Shown: in pieces, positions 61,001-64,000 of the stretch
Layout of the letters: each line of letters begins with the position of its first letter
Numbering within the stretch: the first letter of the stretch is position 1
Assembly: GCF_036373705.1 (NCBI RefSeq)
Contig: NC_089856.1
Coordinates: forward strand, 11,309,001 to 11,373,000
DNA length: 64,000 nt
Source of the DNA: Amia ocellicauda
Taxonomy: Eukaryota; Chordata; Actinopteri; Amiiformes; Amiidae
Reading direction: 5' to 3'
The notes under the pieces: model-generated
The model's database searches: none
The model's input: only the letters and a program-made list of their open reading frames with translations
Told to the model about the DNA's origin: nothing
Made by a program: the position numbers and the translations under genes

Positions 61001-64000
61001 GTGGTAATTGCCGGAACCAAAAAAAAAATAAAGAAACAAATCACCCGCTTATCAGTTTTGAAGCAGATTTTCTTATGCCCACACCTTTTCAGTTAATAAG
61101 ATGCATCTTGAAAACAGCCTCACATCTGTCACAGCTGTATTGGATCTGAACTACAAAGTGCGTTTTAAAATATATAACACAACGGCTCAGGACGTCTCTG
61201 TGGGAGGCGAGGAGTTAATATGAGCGAAGTCAGACTAAGGAGACCATAGGAATCCGTCCAGACCAAGGCGCTACTGTACTGTACTACTGTAATGCCATTC
61301 AAATAATACAGTATCAATTTCCACACAGCGCAGGCCGAGGTGAACCCATGAATGCGCCCTGATGTTGTGGAATCAAAAAAAAAAAAAAAAAAGTCTTGAT
61401 TCGAGAATCCCCGAAGACAAATTCCACTTTAATAAGCCTGGTGCAGTTAAAGGCTTGGGCTCCTTAAGCAAAACATTCCTCCCCATGCTGTTCCTATTAG
61501 CCTGTAATGGAATAATCGGTCACACAGACCAGAGCCCTTAGCCTCGCGTAACAGTGAAGTCAGCCTCGGTAATATTTCCGTTAATATACATATATATATA
61601 TAATAACCCCCTTCTCATTAGGAGTCATTAAGAGTCATTAAAGTCTACGCTTACACACAGAGCTTCTAGGGTTTGCTGGCGTTTCATTATATTTAACTAC
61701 CGGAGAGGTGGTGGGGAGGAGGGGGTAGGGGGGTTCAAACCAAAACCCAGCCGCAGTCGACGGACCTTGCATCGATTGGCTCCAATCTATCAGCCCAACA
61801 TCTCAAGTCGTAAAATCTGTCACAACTGTAACAGAGTGAAGGCACCAGTCTAGACGTGCGCCACTTATTAGCGCCTCTATTCCTACGCGCTCATTCAAGC
61901 CCCCACATCCGAGTCTGCAGCAGAAAATACAACTGCAGCTTACATTGATATCTCCATCCATGCCCCTTAACCAATTATCTTTGCATTATCTTAAGTCTGG
62001 CGGATTCTATGATTATCACGATTTCGCTTCTTAACTACACTTCACCGTTTTCAGTTACATTTATTTAGGTTTTAAGTTTCCTTCCACACGCACCACCGAG
62101 TTACATACGTTTTACAGTTCTTCCCTTGTAGGTAAATAACGCATAGCATCATGTGCCTATTCAACATGTGTCTGCCCTCTGTTTTGCTCCTATGACTTGA
62201 ATTGAAACTGGGGTCCGTGTAGTATATTTTACATATTAAAAAACGGATCTGATCATTTGTATGCAATATATAAGAAATCGTCCCTTTGTGCGATCAACAA
62301 CGCCATCTACTGGATGTGCGCTTCAATGCATGTATGTGTATATCCCTCAATTGAGAAAAATAGATCAATATAAAAACTGAAAGAAAAAAAAAACAATGAC
62401 ATCAGATTTCTTGGCTGGACGGAATTTTTCATAATATTATTTATAGAAACGAAAAATACGATATGACACCACGCTGAAAAAACAAAACAGAGAGCAATGC
62501 ATTGTGACGAGGTATCTTATTTCTTAACACTTATCTTCACTAAGTTGACGCGTTACAATTATATCATTCAACAGGGCCTATTGTGACGTTCAACGGTTGT
62601 CTGACAGTTTGACCTGCTGAGACATTCAAGCCCAGCATCCATATCACATAGGTCACAAACCACCAGCCGAAATGAATGTGAGATCATGTTTAGTCAAGAA
62701 CTGGTGGCCCTCAACCCAGTCACACTAGGATCGCACAGAACAGGTGAAACATCCCGAGATGACGTTGTCTGCCATTGTTGTCACTTCATCGCTTAGCAAC
62801 GCCCGCATTGTCCGTAATTGATCGGCTCCCCTTTGTCTGTCTCTAAGAATCAATCCTCAGCCATCTAGTTACTTTCATGCTGTCATGAGAAGGAAACACT
62901 GTAGTGAGATTCTCTTACTGATTGATATAATAACAATAACACTAATAATATATGTATTCATGTATTTAGCTGCAAGTGCTGACTTCATAACCTCCCTCCC
63001 AAGTCGAGAAAGAAAGAAGAAAGGAAAAAGAAACACAAAAGCAAAATAAATAACCGCTCTCTCTACACTGTTGCAAAGTCGCATTGTTCTCGCTGGGATG
63101 CGGGGTCTGATCGGTTGTGCACTGGTTGCTGTAGTAATATAGGCTGGGTTTTGGGCGCACATTTCTTTACTAAATTCCAGTCAGCCTCAGGTGCACGCAA
63201 AGCCAAAACTGTGTAGCCTGCGTTGAAAAGTCTGACCTTTGGTCCAGAAAAGTGCGCATTGATTGACAAGAGCTGGTGATCACTAGATTAACTTGTCTGT
63301 TGGGTTCCCGCGGCGAGGGGTAACTGTTTGCAAGTATGCAAGGGAAGCACATCAAGAAAATGTAGTGAGTGCTAAAAATACAGTGTACCGTGGTAAAACA
63401 CCCTAGAGTGCAGTATAGTGTACTGTGGTAAAATTCCGTCATTCGATTCAGGTTGACCACTGGAATCAGTCCTGATTAACGGATTTTAATGTCTTTATTT
63501 AATGAGCGCCGGGCAGCACGTTTGCGCTCTCCATTGCGCACTGGTGGCACCACGTCTGAGAAGCAGCAGCAACAGCATCACAACAACAACGACGGCGACA
63601 AAACCAACAAGACCCTGCAATCCATGCGTATAGGCTTTACAACCAAGCATTTCCCCTCGCCAGTTTATAGACTGAGCTGTAATTTGGTACACAGCTCCTG
63701 CAAAGACGGCCTGTAATTAAAACCATATCCACTGCCACCACCACAGCTCTGGAGCGCTCCAGTTACTACAGGAGAGACAGACGGGTGTGCGGACAGATAG
63801 GAGGCAGGTTTAGAGAGAGAGAGAGGGAGAGAGATGGGCTGTGTTCAGTAAATATCTACAGCTGCTTATTACATGTCTTTTCGCAATTGCGCATATATTT
63901 ATTGTTGTTGTTTTTTCTTCCAATCTCTTCTTTTCATTCACCTGGCTCAGAAAACCCAAATGCTTGCAATCGCCGCTGCAGTTTTGAGTATGCATGCAAT
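58031..64000. other. Non-coding region upstream of SP1
   Basis: Six kilobases with no exon I can recognise on either strand. The longest open frames (for example 59300-59686 minus) are G/C-rich shadows without family motifs. It contains a G-rich repeat at 59472-59512 and two CTCF-like cores at 60730-60743 and 62301-62313. In human SP7 is the next gene on this side, so this may include its regulatory territory (inference). Confidence 0.55.
59472..59512 (+). repeat. (GGGGTG)n G-rich tract
   Basis: At least five GGGG runs separated by T or TG, with quadruplex potential, followed by GGGATTGGGGG. Confidence 0.85.

Overview
This is eukaryotic, vertebrate nuclear DNA and almost certainly comes from a ray-finned fish. 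The genes have many small exons with GT-AG introns. There are long runs of (TA)n, (CA)n and (ATT)n, a Tc1-type transposon and fish-like short repeats. There are no bacterial operons, ribosome binding sites, CRISPR arrays or phage genes. I cannot name the species. Repeat content is low and introns are compact.

The gene order matches the human 12q13 block next to HOXC (MAP3K12 - PCBP2 - PRR13 - AMHR2 - SP1). Layout: (1) 912-5378, plus strand: the last seven coding exons of MAP3K12 (DLK kinase), whose N-terminal half and kinase domain lie left of the window. (2) 9288-22045, minus strand: a complete three-KH-domain poly(C)-binding protein, PCBP2 by position and sequence, with two mutually exclusive last exons. 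(3) 28080-29199, minus: PRR13. (4) 32263-38152, minus: the complete anti-Mullerian hormone receptor AMHR2, 11 coding exons, 487 residues. (5) 39900-42511, plus: a complete CDCA7-family zinc-finger gene of 357 residues that has no counterpart at this place in human. (6) 48197-57616, minus: transcription factor SP1, six coding exons, 730 residues. From about 58,030 to the right edge I see no coding gene.

I rebuilt exon boundaries by hand. In every multi-exon gene the exon lengths and reading phases add up across all junctions, which is strong internal support. The genes do not form a single pathway. They are an old syntenic block: a stress kinase, an RNA-binding regulator, a small proline-rich nuclear protein, a gonadal hormone receptor, a chromatin/DNA-methylation maintenance factor and a general GC-box transcription factor.

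The three points most worth following are: an extra terminal exon in PCBP2 that encodes a PCBP4-like tail and has its own poly(A) signal; the CDCA7 paralogue beside SP1, which looks like the HOXC-side sister of the SP3-CDCA7 and SP4-CDCA7L pairs; and a Tc1 element whose two ends both appear to derive from the 3' end of the ancestral transposon.
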